Assembly: GCF_964204645.1 (NCBI RefSeq)
Contig: NC_134035.1
Span: forward strand, 5,766,501-5,830,500
Length of the DNA: 64,000 bases
Source of the DNA: Tubulanus polymorphus
Lineage: Eukaryota; Nemertea; Palaeonemertea; Tubulaniformes; Tubulanidae
Direction: 5' to 3'
Shown here: positions 25,401 through 37,864 of the stretch, one piece after another
Layout: each line of letters opens with the position of its first letter
Numbering within the stretch: the first letter of the stretch is position 1
Notes under the pieces: model-generated
What the model saw: the letters and a program-made list of their open reading frames with translations, nothing else
Told to the model about the DNA's origin: nothing
The model's database searches: none
Program-made: the position numbers and the translations under genes

Positions 25401-26134
25401 GTCTTGTTAGATCGGTTATAGAACCAAAGTGAGCTTAGACTGGTCTTGAGCTGTTGGATAGGCTACGGAACCAAAATGATCTATGACTGGTCTTAAGTTG
25501 TTAGATTGGCTATGGAACCAAAATGATCTAAGACTGGTCTTAGGTTGTTAGATTGGTTATCAAACCAAAATGAGCTTATACTGGTCTTGATTTGTTATCG
25601 AACCAAAATGAGCTAAGACTGGTCTTAAGTTGTTAGGTCAGTTATTGAACCAAAACGAGCTTAGACTGGTCTAAAGTTGTTAGACGGTTTAAATTATAGA
25701 ACCAAAATGATCTAAGACTGGTCTTAAGATGTTTGATTGGTTATAGAACCAAGGCGATCATCTTAGACTGGTTAACTTCAACTAACTTCCGAGCGACTGA
25801 CTCCTTCTGTCTGTCAGCTCAACTAGTTCATAACTGGTAAAAATTGCGCCCTCTATTTTCAGGTAACGTACACATCACTCGTGGTTGTATGGAGATCTTC
25901 ATGCGTAACACCGATTACCGTTTGGACATGCCGACAATCCGTCGCCATAACTACTGTTTACCTGGTCGTAACGTCGACGTAGAACATGGGGCTAAGCCGA
26001 ACCCTTACGTCGATCGGCAGTACTGTTTCTGCAACGATTACAACGGTTGTAATCCGGCGAATACCGTCCGTTCCAATCTGATTCCGATCTTCGTTCTGAC
26101 GATTCTTACGTCGATTCTGCTACGATTTAGATAA
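22432..26134 (+). CDS. Ly6/uPAR-type (quiver-like) GPI-anchored protein 1
   Basis: Three coding exons (22432-22483, 25159-25293, 25863-26134) encode 152 aa. Residues 1-17 are a hydrophobic signal peptide (MYLQLIGAVFCVLFVA). The mature part starts WCFECDSS and is Cys-rich, closing with YCFCNDYNGCNP, the CxC...CN ending of three-finger Ly6/uPAR domains. A hydrophobic C-terminal tail (PIFVLTILTSILLRF) fits GPI attachment. Insect quiver/sleepless proteins of this class modulate ion channels, but no specific partner can be inferred. The signal peptide / N-half / C-half exon split is shared with the two genes at 31386-34457 and 35369-36954. The 2.7 kb first intron carries a foldback transposon; the second carries a minisatellite. 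Confidence 0.88.
22749..23902. mobile_element. Foldback hAT-like non-autonomous transposon with 8-bp TSD
   Basis: The element starts CACAGGGGCTCGTTACGATA and ends with its exact reverse complement. The left arm (about 22749-23230) and right arm (about 23430-23902) are inverted copies of roughly 480 bp, mostly identical by eye. A unique centre of about 150-200 bp has no transposase. The host repeat AACTAGCT (22741-22748 and 23903-23910) is a perfect 8-bp target duplication, the size made by hAT transposases; the AGGGG near the tip also fits. The frame at 23273-23506 is a by-product of the arms. Confidence 0.92.
25359..25771. repeat. Diverged minisatellite in Ly6 gene 1 intron 2
   Basis: About eight copies of a roughly 50-bp unit, GACTGGTCTTAAGTTGTTAG plus ATTGGTTATAGAACCAAAATGAGCTTA. 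The unit shares words (GGTCTTAAGTTGTTAGAT, GAACCAAAATGA) with the snap-back elements at 62983-63255 and 8757-8900, so it was probably amplified from such an element. Confidence 0.8.
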
Positions 26135-27382
26135 AGTACAGTTTTACGTTCGAACGCCGTCCACAGCAGAATTCTAAACTTGTTTGTATTTCGTGGGTTT
26201 AGCTTCCTTCGAAGACGGGGATTTATACCTGATTGGCATTGTGAGGTCATGGCTGCCTGTCGGAAATCATGATCTATTTATATTTAAGCTGTGAATTTGC
26301 CTCATTGATTATACATCAGGGCCCGGTTCCGCAGTTGTGAGTTAGAGTTAACTCTGAGTTAAAGTTAGTTAATTTTCGATGTTTTAAAAATCAAATTTAA
26401 CTCAGGGCCGTGGAACCGGATCCTGGCAATCTGATTGGAACCACACGTTTTTGTGTGGCTAATCAGGAAGGGGTTTATGACTTGGCCGTATTGGATGCCA
26501 TCAGGTTTGAATTGACTTTGCCGAGGGAGGAGGGGATGTGTCAAGGTTAGGACTAATAAACTTTTATGTTTACCCTAAAACTGACCTAAAGGAGATATTA
26601 TATATAAGGCACAACTAAACATGCATATCATAAGTATCGCTTTATAATTATTTATTTTATCTGTATTTATGTCTTAGGGTAGCGCCGGGCCATTAAGGGA
26701 TGTCACATATCAGTTAACATGTAAATAAGGGGGAGGCACTTAATTGATTATCATCCATCAATCAATAAATAATGTAGATATAATGATGATTTTATAAGAT
26801 ATGTAAATTATTTTTTACAAATCAGAATTTTTTTATCAAATTAAACTGTATGTGATACAAATGTATAAGGATTAGGTTTTAGCATACAGTTACTGTATGT
26901 TAGTCGACTATAAATCATGGGCAAACATTCCATTTTATACACGTATTGTCATCGATGATGTTTTTATGCTTATGAATATTTCTATCAAATAAATGTATCT
27001 TCTGTATTTAACACCTATTAACTGGATTTTGTTCATTTTATTACAATTGAACTGATTTCTGTTTACGGTTTTCAAGTATGACATTGTTGAGGAAATACCG
27101 GTACTAGTCTTATTCCCCTCGTGTACCACAGTACATGCAAGTGTTCCAGACTATGAGAAATCCTACAAACCAGAGGACAGTGTGACAATCGGACGTTTGA
27201 AAATCCTACAATAGGACTAGGTGTTCATCAAACTGTATTGAGAAATCTACCAGCAGAGGACAGGGTGACAAACAGGCATCCTACCAGAGGACAAGGTCTC
27301 CACCAGACTATATATATCGAAATATCCTACCAGCCAAGGACAGTGTGACAATCGGGTATTTGAAAAATTCTACCACCAGGGC

Positions 27383-27664
27383 CCAGTTTCACGAAAAAGT
27401 TTAAGGGGGTCATTCATTTATTACGTACGTATTAAAGGAGGGGGGAGGGGTCAGTGCAATTGCGTACTGTAATGCTTAATGTATACGAAAAAACGGCCGA
27501 TTTTGCGTACAGGGGAGGGGGGTTGAAAAATTCAAATTTTATGCATACGTAATAAATGAATGATCCCTAGCCCAAAATGGTTAAATTTGAATTGTTGTCC
27601 TCATTGAAGATATGAAATAACCAATAGCAATTACACCAAAAATTTGACCTTTTTGTGAAACTGG
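27383..27664. mobile_element. MITE of the CCAGTTTCACGAAAAAG family, interrupted
   Basis: The ends CCAGTTTCACGAAAAAGTTTA and TTTTTGTGAAACTGG match the copies at 4641-4898. The element is broken after its first 20 bp by the MITE at 27403-27569. Removing the inner element restores the usual layout, including AAATTTGAATTGTTGTCCTC. Confidence 0.8.
27403..27569. mobile_element. Inner MITE nested in 27383-27664
   Basis: Ends TAAGGGGGTCATTCATTTATTACG and the reverse complement of CGTAATAAATGAATGATCCCTA. It is the second copy of the family at 10314-10481. TA at both ends suggests a TA target duplication. Confidence 0.78.
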
Positions 27665-28928
27665 ACCCAGAGGACAGTGACAATCTAGACCATTGACAAA
27701 TCCTACAAGAGGACAAGGTGTCCATCAGACTATTGAGAACACCAGAGGACAGGCTGACAATCAGACTGAGAAATCCTACTACCGGTACTAGAGGACAGTG
27801 ACCATCAGGCTACAAGTATAACCTAACACAGGGGCACTATCAGACTACAATCCTACTCACTAGGAGAACCCTGCAATTGAAAATAATGAAACAGTTTTTA
27901 ATAGAACAGCACACATTTATTTCTATCTACCATTTAGAACATTATATTCATAATTTCATGGAATCCAATTAAGAAAATTGAGATCAAAATGAAGATTTAT
28001 TATTTTCAAACCTGGAAATAACTCAATTTATCTACGAGTACAATACATCATTAACATGATTATATATACGATGAGTCTGCTATGATACAGTTTAATCAGC
28101 TGATTTCGATGCCTAATAAGAAACTGACAGTAACGAAGGGTCTCATTTGAAAACAACTGCGCACAAAAAATTGCCATTTCTGATCTCCATTCGTGCGTAC
28201 ATCGTAAACGATCCCGAAGTTCGGACACCTCCCCTACTCGTCAATCTCTTCAAGTTATCTACAAACTCTAAAGCTGTGTCTTTACCAGAGTAGCGTTTCC
28301 AACTCACTGCCCCGACTGACCGTGAATACTAGACATGGGTTTAACGGGATGATAATCTAATATATGGAGCCATTTACTCGTAACAGGGTTTCCAGTGGTA
28401 AGACCAGGACAAAAAGAAGTATAAGTAGGACTTCTTCGGTAAAATGACGTCCCATAAGGAAGCATCTTCGCAATGCCTTCAGCAACGAAACTTAGTTAGT
28501 GGATACTTATGTAGACCAGTCTTATATTCCAGGGTAATTCCATAACACTTTCCTGTATATTCAACCTTACTGACTATTGAATTACCAGGCATAGGTAACA
28601 AAAAACTTCGGTCGAATTCGCGACCAAACTGCGTGCAATAAATACATAAACTCTTAATCTGGAAGGACTTTTTAATCAAAAAGAAGGACAAAGATGATGT
28701 TTGTCAAATTTTTTCCCCAAAGAAGGACCGCTGGAAACCCTGTGTAGAATAGACAACAAAACGTATGTAGACAAGTCAGCAAGTTGCTGATAGATGACTG
28801 GAAACCTATTATGCATCTCCATACCCAATAAAAGAGTAAAGCGCATCCACTACACAGCCGGGATACGGGTAGACCTCAGAGTAATCAATCCAACTACTCA
28901 AACAATAGACACAGCTTCAGATATACGC

Positions 28929-28931
<3 letters not shown>

Positions 28932-28970
<39 letters not shown>
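28932..28970. repeat. (TA)n microsatellite
   Basis: About 20 uninterrupted TA units. Confidence 0.97.
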
Positions 28971-28976
<6 letters not shown>

Positions 28977-31385
28977 TTCTATACACAATTACCTTTGTTC
29001 CTTTATACTCCCGGTAATAACAATCGAATGTTTTGTGCAAATAACCTATATGTATTAATCGTTTAAAATAAAGCCACTAATAAAAATGTTAGACTAGTTT
29101 AGCTTATTCAATACTTAATGTTCCACACAATTGTTAAAATCAGATCGGTTGTTTAAAATGAATATAAAAACAAAAACAAGTTTGAACATACCCGGTTCGC
29201 TACAGTACAAAAAAATTGCGTTGTTCGTTAAGGTCACAAAAATACTGACGACTTGCTTTAGAGCGAATGTAAATGGTACATGTCATTGTAAATTCTCAAG
29301 GTCTCGCGATTAAAAAATGAGGCTCGTTCTAAAATTAAATTCGCCGTAAAATGGACTACCTGGAATTCAGTTTGAACACCTGGGAAAGTCTTTTTCACGC
29401 GAGTATCGGCGAATTTTAGAAATTTACTTATCTAACGTATGGTATTCAACAACGTGCATTTTGATTAATTTAAAACGAGGTATTCAATACTTTCCCGGAA
29501 ATGTTTACATCGAAATAATATCTATCTGCTACATAGAGGCTTGATATAGATTTCTACAAATTGACCCTTTCACGGCTTGTAGCCTTACATGCAGTGTATA
29601 GCTGTATTATGCAAAATTGCATCATTGCAAAATATTAGCACAGTAGACTTCACTCAAGTCGATCCGGATCAACTCACGAGATAACTGTTTATCTCAGAGA
29701 TAACCATTCAACTCAAGAGATAACCAACTCAAGAGATAACTGTTTAACTTACGAGATAATCATTTAGCTCTTTGAGACTATTTACTATATCTGACTCTAG
29801 TCCGACAAATTTGTAGTCTGAAAAAGCTTCAACACGAGTGCAGTCTACTCTTGGCGGAATTGATATAATACCGCAAATAATATCGGGGTGGGAAACCGTC
29901 AGCAGTGAAAGGGTTAATGCAAAAATATCACAACAAACTAGTAGAAGACCTATAAACAACCACCAGACATGCTGTAGTCAGTCAGAACTCAACTCACAAC
30001 AGCAGAGGACCGGGCGGATCCAGTCCGCTGTATTATGACAAACATTATCAATAGTAAAATGATTACCAAACACGGTGATAACACGGATTCTAATGTAAAT
30101 TCATCGAATAAAATGAGAATGTTTTTTTTTTCAACCGGCAAAAATGCCACAAGTTTGAGATTCCTAAATGTAATATGCTATGTTGATTGATTTAGGTCCA
30201 TTAGTAATCGGTAAATGTTTAAAACTTTCAAACTGTCCTGGAGATTAATTGGTACGACGCGGTCGGAGACGAGTCAGAGTCTACTGGTTTTGATATAAGT
30301 CTAGCGTACGTTCTTACAGTTTTTCTCGGATCACACGTATATCGTTCGTATATTAGTGAACTAGAGATCGATTAAATCTATACGATGCATAAGCATCATG
30401 CAGATAGTAGTCGGAGATACGGAGAGAGAGACAGATTCGATCAATCAATGATATTGATTTATCGATCGAGGCACAACAGACACCGCTGCAACTTTCTACA
30501 CAATGGTATAGATTAATCCACCCTCGAAACACAATAACTACTACAGAATCCAGGCTACAAAACCGGCATCTCTAAATCTTCTCTCACGTTACACGCAGAT
30601 ATCATACGTTTGGTTAACCCGCATTCTCGGATTCTAATTCATTACCATTGTTCTCCAAGTGCTGGGATTTAAGAAGGGCCGCTTGGCTTCTTTTTTAGTG
30701 TAACATTACGGATGTCAAATGCAAAGCATTAGAAACTGTAACAATTATATAAGCTTCAATTCTGGCGTAATCTTTCATATTAACTCGCTTTGGTATAAAG
30801 CAATTGTCGTTGTAAGCCATGATTGGAAATAATTGTGACATATTTAACTCATGTTTCAGAGGTTGCGGATTTTCGAACATGAGTGGCTGATTTTCAGAGG
30901 GGTCGATGGAAAATTGACAGGGCGACCGCAACACCTGTAAAACCTCTAGCGGAGAACATTAAACCGACATTCTTTCCCCCCCATTATCTTCGCAAATCTG
31001 TCATGGTAATTTATACGACGATCGAGTAGCGAAATAAGCCTAAATTGCGAAAAACGTTAATTTTTACCCTGAATCTAAACAACGATACCCGACGATCAAA
31101 ACCTGTTCGCTAACATTCATGATTAATTCATAAAAACTACAGTACAAGAAATAGTTCCCATAATAAATGCGAAACGTACATATAAAATCAATAACTCGAG
31201 AGAGAGCACGAAATTTACGCTTAAATTGGTCCGAAATCACCAAGCTTTCTCTTTTCCCGGCGGGTGTCTGCATAGATGAGGTATATCGAAAGGTCTGCAG
31301 TTAATCTTCAATTGTCCGACGCTTCGTTCGATTCTTTCTTTAATTATGGGATCTGTTTTTTGTCATTGCGTTTCTTCGACAAACT

Positions 31386-34300
31386 CTAAGAACGCCATGC
31401 TGCGAAAACGGACGTCAAAATCACGAAAAGCAAACCGAACGAAACGGCCGCCGCCGACGCGCCGTTACAATGGTTTCCGCGGCAATAACAAACAACGCTC
31501 GTACCGCCGGCTCCTTGCTGTTTGGTACAACCGTCGCGTTTATCGACCAGCTGGGCGCAGAATCGGGAAACCTTTTTGCCAGCTGAAAGACAAGAATTGC
31601 GAGTACGGTCATCGTTTGATATGAAAATAAGAGAAAATCGGTAGGAACTTCATTTTTCTCTTTGAAATTATGAAACAGAATTTTACCGACAAAAGAATAC
31701 ACTAGGACTCGATTCCGTTAGTCGTGGGTTAAGATTCGATTTCAGAGTTAACTCATTGAAAATGAACTGATTTTAACTCAATCTCAGAGCTGTGGAACTG
31801 GATCATGGTCCGTAGCATTGAGGTTTAAGCATTTAAGTTAGGCCCAACATTTTCAGCATTTTTTTTCTACATTTTTGTGAAAAGTAAACACAAGTCAGGA
31901 CCGACAATAATATTTTTTCGTGCAAGAAGCTGAACTTTTAAGCAGACTCGCTATACAGCGCATGATGAATGTTCAATCATAAGTATGAAATTCATGTTGT
32001 AACACGAGGAAAAGGTCTCGAAGTAAAGGAATGCTTAAATATTATTCAAGAAAGCCCTTTTATTCATATACAGACTAATTACTCCAAGCACATACACTAC
32101 TGACACACAGGCACATATGTCTAGACACGTTCACGCAAATTTGCAATTCGAGAAAATCTTAGAGTACCCTGACGATGATCTCTAGGGTGAGAATGAAACG
32201 TCGTGTCTTTCATATATTTTAGATTTAATAAATAAATTCTGGTTTTTAAATTCTTTTAATCTGTAAATAGTGGGATTTTATCTTATCTTCTTAGAATACC
32301 CATTTATATTTTTCATTAACTCGTAAACGTTAAACGTACCAATCTTGATGTCGCCCCCCTTGTCGATGGTATAAATTTCGGTGATGATCTTCATACAAGA
32401 ATCGTCCTGTTTGCCGCAGTCTTCGGATCTATTCAAAGAAGCCGAACGACTCGGCATCGTCTCCGTACAGCCTTTATCACTGGGAGTCTCACACGCTACG
32501 CACTGTAATGCTTCACCTAGAAACAAAAAAAAAAAGAAGTTTCATAGCAAACTATTCAACAACCTATCGAAATTACCGCCTAAAAAAATCATGATCCGAT
32601 GTTTTGAAAATACAGTAGAATCGGCTTAATTCGGATCATTTGGGACCAACAAAATCAATCCAGTTTTAATACGGAAAATCGAGATCACCCCGATTAGAAG
32701 TCATTTTCTTTATCTTATGAACCGATGATTGCAAATATTCTCCGTATCTGACAAAAATTGGGATTAAGCGGGTTATTCAGTTTGTAGTCATAGAAACCTA
32801 ATGTCAAACTTGTCAAAATCTCTCCACGTAAAAGAAGACTTTTTTCGGCAATTCTTCAAATACAGTGTTGAATATAGACTTTATTCCTTAATTCAGTTCG
32901 GAGGTATATTTCTTCTTCCCTGATCAGTTTAAATAATAAAAGAATAGTTAAAAGATAATAAGGTTAAAAATTTTCATGCTTCCTAGTAATGCCTCTTTAA
33001 TTCTTAGAATGTCATTACCTTTTTTTTTGTTTTATGTTAAGTACAACGTGTACGCAATACGTCTTTTTAGAAAATAGCGCTGCATGAAAGCATATATTAT
33101 CATATTATTACTTATTTCAGGTAGGGCCACTGGGTAACATTTCAGAGTTATTGTACATACCCATGTGCAATAACCTTACATTTACTTCTATGCAAACGTA
33201 TGTAAATGTACTCGTCTGTACTTTTATTCATTTATTCTCAAGCGTTTTCAATGTAACATTTCAGAGTAAATAAAGTTTCATAATGTACGCAACATCTGTG
33301 CAATGAAATCACACCGCAGGTAGATATTAGGCCTACTGTATCAGTCTGAAGCTTGATGTTAAAGAAGCCATCATACAGTCAGTGTAATTGGAAGCATTAA
33401 AATTAGGCAAAAGCGCAGGTTCTTCCCAACTCATATGAATATGACACATTCTGTTTAACCGAAAACCATGATCTATGACTCGGAATGCCCCTAGGGATTT
33501 GATGCAGTGGTTCTTTCCACATAGGCTTGTAAACTGGCTTGGATTTTTTTCCGGGTTGTTCATAATCTCGCGAGAATGGTGCTAAATTTGAACTGCAAAT
33601 AAATTCAAAATATCACGGAAATACTTTGTATTTTGATATTGTTTATTAATTTATCCGCTATAATGTTCCGATAAACAATTGGTTGTTAAGGATCATTAGG
33701 CCTATCAGGCGGTCGCGACGCCTTACTATATGAAAATAACAAGGGATGAAACGGCTTTGCTTTTGCGGCCATTATTCGTGCGTTAGACGCTTTCGATCTT
33801 ACAGACTATTTGGCAAATAACTAAAAGTAAATGCAGACTCATTTCGAATTATAAAATAGACTTTGAGCACAGGTACCTCAGTCATGACATGGGCCTTATT
33901 TCAAAGCAGTCCGACTGAAAGGTTTAATATAAGCCCTAAATCTAAACCCCTAGCCTAGGACTAACTAACCATTTAATCTGACACTCCTCTGGTAATCATA
34001 CCCTAATTGCATAAATCATCAACTTTTTATATCAAATGAAGAAACAGCATCTACCAGGATAAATACTGTAATAACGTGTTGATTGATTATTTATTGTGCG
34101 AAATAATTCCCAAATTCTATTCCATTTCCATAAATTTGTTAGGCCTATATCATTCTATCAGTAAGAAAGCAGTTAGACACACTTTTAACCTATTATGCTT
34201 TAAAACTTACCAGCTGGATATTCATTTCCACTACTTAAACCTAATTACACACAACAGAACGAGCAGATAATTTATCAACGAAATTTGCACAGACTAATTA

Positions 34301-34457
34301 GTGCATTTGAGGCCTTAAAATTATCAGGCCTTAAATCTGTCGAATGCATCGAACAATCAGAGAAAGCTAAAATCACATTGAATAAACAAACATATATAAA
34401 CTTACCACTGGTTAAACAAGCTGCGAATATAACGCCGAAAAGGTATAGATTCATCAT
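31386..34457 (-). CDS. Ly6/uPAR-type GPI-anchored protein 2
   Basis: Three exons on the minus strand (34406-34457, 32340-32516, 31386-31582) encode 141 aa. The start is ATG-ATG at 34457; either can serve. A signal peptide (NLYLFGVIFAACLTS) precedes LQCVACET, then further Cys residues including CGKQDDSC, and finally VVCYCRGNHCNG, the closing CxC...CN motif of a three-finger fold. The C-terminal segment after NGA (SFGLLFVILTSVFAAW) is hydrophobic and ends the protein, as in GPI-anchored members. Exon layout and intron phases match the gene at 35369-36954, its upstream neighbour on the same strand, so the two are likely tandem duplicates. Ligand or target unknown. Confidence 0.88.
32160..32283. 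mobile_element. Partial snap-back element with hairpin-GAAAC motif, copy C
   Basis: ACCCTGACGATGATCTCTAG then GGTGAGAATGAAACGTCGTG (32166-32204) matches the centres of the elements at 5305-5535 and 11345-11565. It is followed by the AAATTCTTTTAATCTGTAAATA and GTGGGATTTT end. The left arm is degraded. Intron of Ly6-type gene 2. Confidence 0.5.
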
Positions 34458-35368
34458 TTTTCCGATAGCTGCACACCCTAACCACACTAACTCAAAATGA
34501 ACTGGGGTCGAGAGGATGGTGGCGGTCTCTGGTGGTGCTGGCGATAATTATTACAAACTTTTGCAACATATTTCATTACAGTTTTTCTACATTATAGCCT
34601 ACATGAGGTGAAACAGAGAATATTCAAAGGATTGAGATATTGACAACATTAAGACAATCTTACGGTTAGAAAATATTTTTGGATAATACATAGGATTCGA
34701 ACTTGCTTACAGAAAATAAGGGGCTAGCTGCAAGTCAGTTCGGCGCGAAATACGAACGAACGCATAAAAATCAAGTTCGAGTCCTACATTTTCCCATTAA
34801 TTTAAAACTTTTATTTTCAATTTCGTAATGTTCGAATTTACAGTTTGGTAATACAAATCTATACAAATCAGATAGATGGATATGAAAAAAACTAACAATG
34901 AAAATCTTAAATGAATTTACGATTCTATCTACTTTCCTGCGGGAATCTAATGCAGAGAAACCAATTTTTCAGATTGTCTCTCATCATTTTTTGATCGTTC
35001 ATTATTAAAAAAAGATTAGTAATGTACACCTTTTTTCACTTCCAATACAAAGTACATCGCTCGAGCATATACATTGAACCCCATGGCATTTATAAATGGA
35101 GGCTTTATACAAAGTGGTTTTGATTTTCAAACATGTCTTGATCTCCAACTGCCAGAAGGCGATTATCCAAAGATGGTCACACATAATTCCAAAACGCGGA
35201 TCCTGGGACGAATTGAAAAGGCTGGAGCCAAGAAGGCGGTATGTATTTCTTAAATCAGGAACTTTTTCATTTGAATTGTGATTTCGACTTCCCAGGATCC
35301 GCTTCACGCTATAAATTCACATTCAAACGTTCGACATTTTTATGCTGCTCAACGAAATTATCAAAAGT
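34458..35368. other. Spacer between Ly6-type genes 2 and 3
   Basis: Promoter side of gene 2 and 3' side of gene 3. An inverted pair, AGGATTCGAACTTG (34692-34705) and CAAGTTCGAGTCCT (34772-34785), flanks about 65 bp. Nothing else recognised. Confidence 0.4.
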
Positions 35369-36954
35369 TTATCGTAAACGAGCAAAAACTAAACCGATCG
35401 CGGTGATTACTATAGCGGCAACGAATTGGTTTCGACTATTGAATAAAGAAGGCGCCGCATTACATAGTTCAGTTGAACAGTAACATTTTCTCGAGTATCC
35501 AGCACTTCCGTACGTGAAGTAACAACCGTCGTCCTGTTTCTCAGTTGCACGTCCGCAAAGTCTCGATGTGATGTTCTGACCTGAAAATCGGACAGGAGAA
35601 TGTCAAATGATTCCGATCGTGCTAGCCTTTTACTCCCTCGTCTAGAGATTCGATTGGCTTCCAAATTATATTTGTTGTACTTGAACGAACGGGGCTCGAT
35701 TTATTGACTATAGAATCAACTTCAACCCGGGGGTATAAGATTGAATTGAAAAGTGAATCTAGTTAGCCCTCCCGTTCCACCGGGACCAGTTTTACAAATC
35801 TGATTTAGGTTTTGACTCGGACTCTTTGAAAACTAACTGATTTTAACTCCAAGTTATACTCTAATTCACCTGTGGAACTTGGCCCTGGTTTAGATTTAGA
35901 AAGTCGATATCAAGTCTATAAGACTATGGGCCCAGGAGGTCTGTAAGAATTTACGGGCTCATGAAAGTCTATGAGACTATTGGTCCAGAAGGTCTATTGC
36001 CGCCGACATTTCATAAATTTCTCGTGGAATGTTATAAACTTTCTATCCACAATACTTTATACGATATGTGATTGCAGTAACGTCTTCATATATTAGAAAA
36101 TAGCGCTGTGTGAAAATGGTATTCACTAATCGTTCGTTATCATTACCTGTTATGGAATGGATTCCGCCGTATTTCGGTTTTCGGAAGTTGTAATACATCA
36201 TAGTTTCGACTTTGATACAAACGCTGCATCGTTCCTCGACCTGAGGTTCATCGCATTTCGATCGAATCGTCGACCCCCGAAAAACGTTACACTCGAAGCA
36301 ACGCAGTGAGTCTTTCTGAGTTAGCACGACCGGTCCATCGGCAGCCGTTTGTGCAGACCCTAAAATGCATGAAAAGAGAACGAGAGAATCTCGATTAAAC
36401 GATTCAAAGATATAAATAGACATTTTGTTGGATGCCATTGGACACTGGAATCTCGAACAACCAACAATTTTACTAATGAATTTCAACATTGGTGTCAACC
36501 ACACAATATAAGATAGAACGAATATTTCAACTCGTCTTTCTATCAGCCTTATGATTATTACTGTTTTAGATATGTAAACGAATTTCAAATGCCCTTAAAT
36601 CGAAAGGATTTTGAACGAAACATACGCATATATATCTGAGTAAAAGAAGATTGACTTGGTGTTATACAGTATGTACGTCATGGTCTATGTGTTAATATAA
36701 CACGATATTTTTTGCCAGTTAAGAGATAGGATTTTTCTTTTTCGAAAACTGTCGATATCTACGTGATATAGGGGGCGGAAACTCGTACTGATTGTATAGA
36801 CTGTTCTCGGGTAAACACATGGTATAGGCCTTCTGCGACGATAGAAATGCCGGACGAAATTAAGCACCAGAACAGCGCAATCGATCATCGACTTACCCAG
36901 CATAAAAGTGGTGGCAAAAACCACTAAAAATCCTATAAATTCCTGTCTATCCAT
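35369..36954 (-). CDS. Ly6/uPAR-type GPI-anchored protein 3
   Basis: Exons 36897-36954, 36147-36359 and 35369-35580 encode 160 aa from the ATG at 36954; an in-frame ATG at 36978 would add eight residues. The signal segment is EFIGFLVVFATTFML. The domain begins LRCFECNVF, has paired cysteines (RCSVC, DDGCYF) and ends RKCYCSTELCNA. The tail FVAAIVITAIGLVFARLR is hydrophobic and terminal, consistent with GPI anchoring. Its three-exon structure has the same phases as the other two Ly6-type genes here. About 30 residues between signal and first cysteine are longer than in gene 2. Role unknown beyond an extracellular three-finger protein. Confidence 0.88.
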
Positions 36955-37864
36955 GCTGCGTCCGGGGTGGTAATTCAATATGGCGTCACGATATGAGCGA
37001 TAAGGTAGTTTCTGTGGACTTTGAGCATTTTATCTTTCGTTGAAATCAGGTGAATCGACCTATATTCAGAATTAGATAACGATTTTAGGCAAATATTGTA
37101 CAGAACACCTTCGATATCTGAGAATCATAAGCGTACTTTTAGAGTATCTTTATAAACGCTTGGCACTTGAAATAAGGGCTCGTGGACAATTGCAGGAATT
37201 TTATCTGCAAATCTCTATGGTGAAATAGGATAACACGAACGCCGTGTGAGGGCCGTAGTCAGATGGGGCAATTGCCCTTTTACTGGTTACTCAGCCCCTT
37301 CAAATCCAAATGCTATCTTCTACGGCCCTGTTGGGCACCAGGACGGCCACGTCCTGTTTCCACGTCCTGTCAGATTGGACCTCACTGAAAATTTCACTTC
37401 GACAGACCAGGACTAGAGGAATTCATAATCCAATGATATATTCAAATGCGCAACGATTTAAACCACTCAAATCCATGATATCATCGGTTTAGAATTTTTA
37501 TTTCATTGTAATAATAAACACATATTTCATCATTAACTAAGGAGAAAGCACCTGCTAGCACCAGCTGGCGCACTTGTTACCGTATAACAATTCACATGAT
37601 CAAACTCATTTGAGAATTGGGAGACAAAATACACAAAAAAGGTAAAACATTTTCTAACACTTCTACATAATTTAGCCCGGGGAAATTTTTAACTAAGAGT
37701 CAACTACTTTATATCATTTCAGTAAAAATAAATTAACTCAGTCAAAGGGATCTGGTCAAAGATAACGTTACATTATGATATACCGGTGTATGTGACAGTT
37801 GACTTGGATAGTTATAAAAAAGTTTCAAAACTAAAAGAAGTATAAATCATATTATATGGTGTAT
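36955..37864. other. Spacer between Ly6-type gene 3 and arylsulfatase
   Basis: Contains the promoter of Ly6-type gene 3 and the 3' flank of the sulfatase gene. No repeat or gene recognised. Confidence 0.4.

Larger units (their letters stand above)
27150..27830. repeat. Degenerate minisatellite (CCTACCAGAGGACAGGGTGACAATC), interrupted by MITEs
   Basis: Units built on GAGAAATCCTACCACCAGAGGA then CAGGGTGACAATCAGACTATT recur at 27150-27378 and 27669-27830, with a lone unit at 24990-25030 in an intron of Ly6-type gene 1. The array is cut by the insertion at 27383-27664. Confidence 0.65.
26135..31385. other. Intergenic region between convergent Ly6-type genes
   Basis: No gene is supported here. 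Contents: a 26318-26427 inverted repeat of the GGTTCCRCAGTTGTGAGTTAGAG family; a degenerate minisatellite (27150-27378 and 27669-27830); a nested MITE pair (27383-27664); a (TA)n microsatellite at about 28932-28970; and a small inverted-repeat element around 29640-29860 with AACTCAAGAGATAAC repeats and AGTAGACTTCACTC/GAGTGCAGTCTACT ends. Confidence 0.5.

Noticed and set aside
31346-31624. 92-codon plus-strand frame rich in Arg and Lys
   Set aside because: It is the antisense shadow of exon 3 of Ly6-type gene 2.
34692-34785. Possible tRNA (B-box-like GTTCGAGTCC)
   Set aside because: The two B-box-like words are an inverted pair and no cloverleaf can be drawn.
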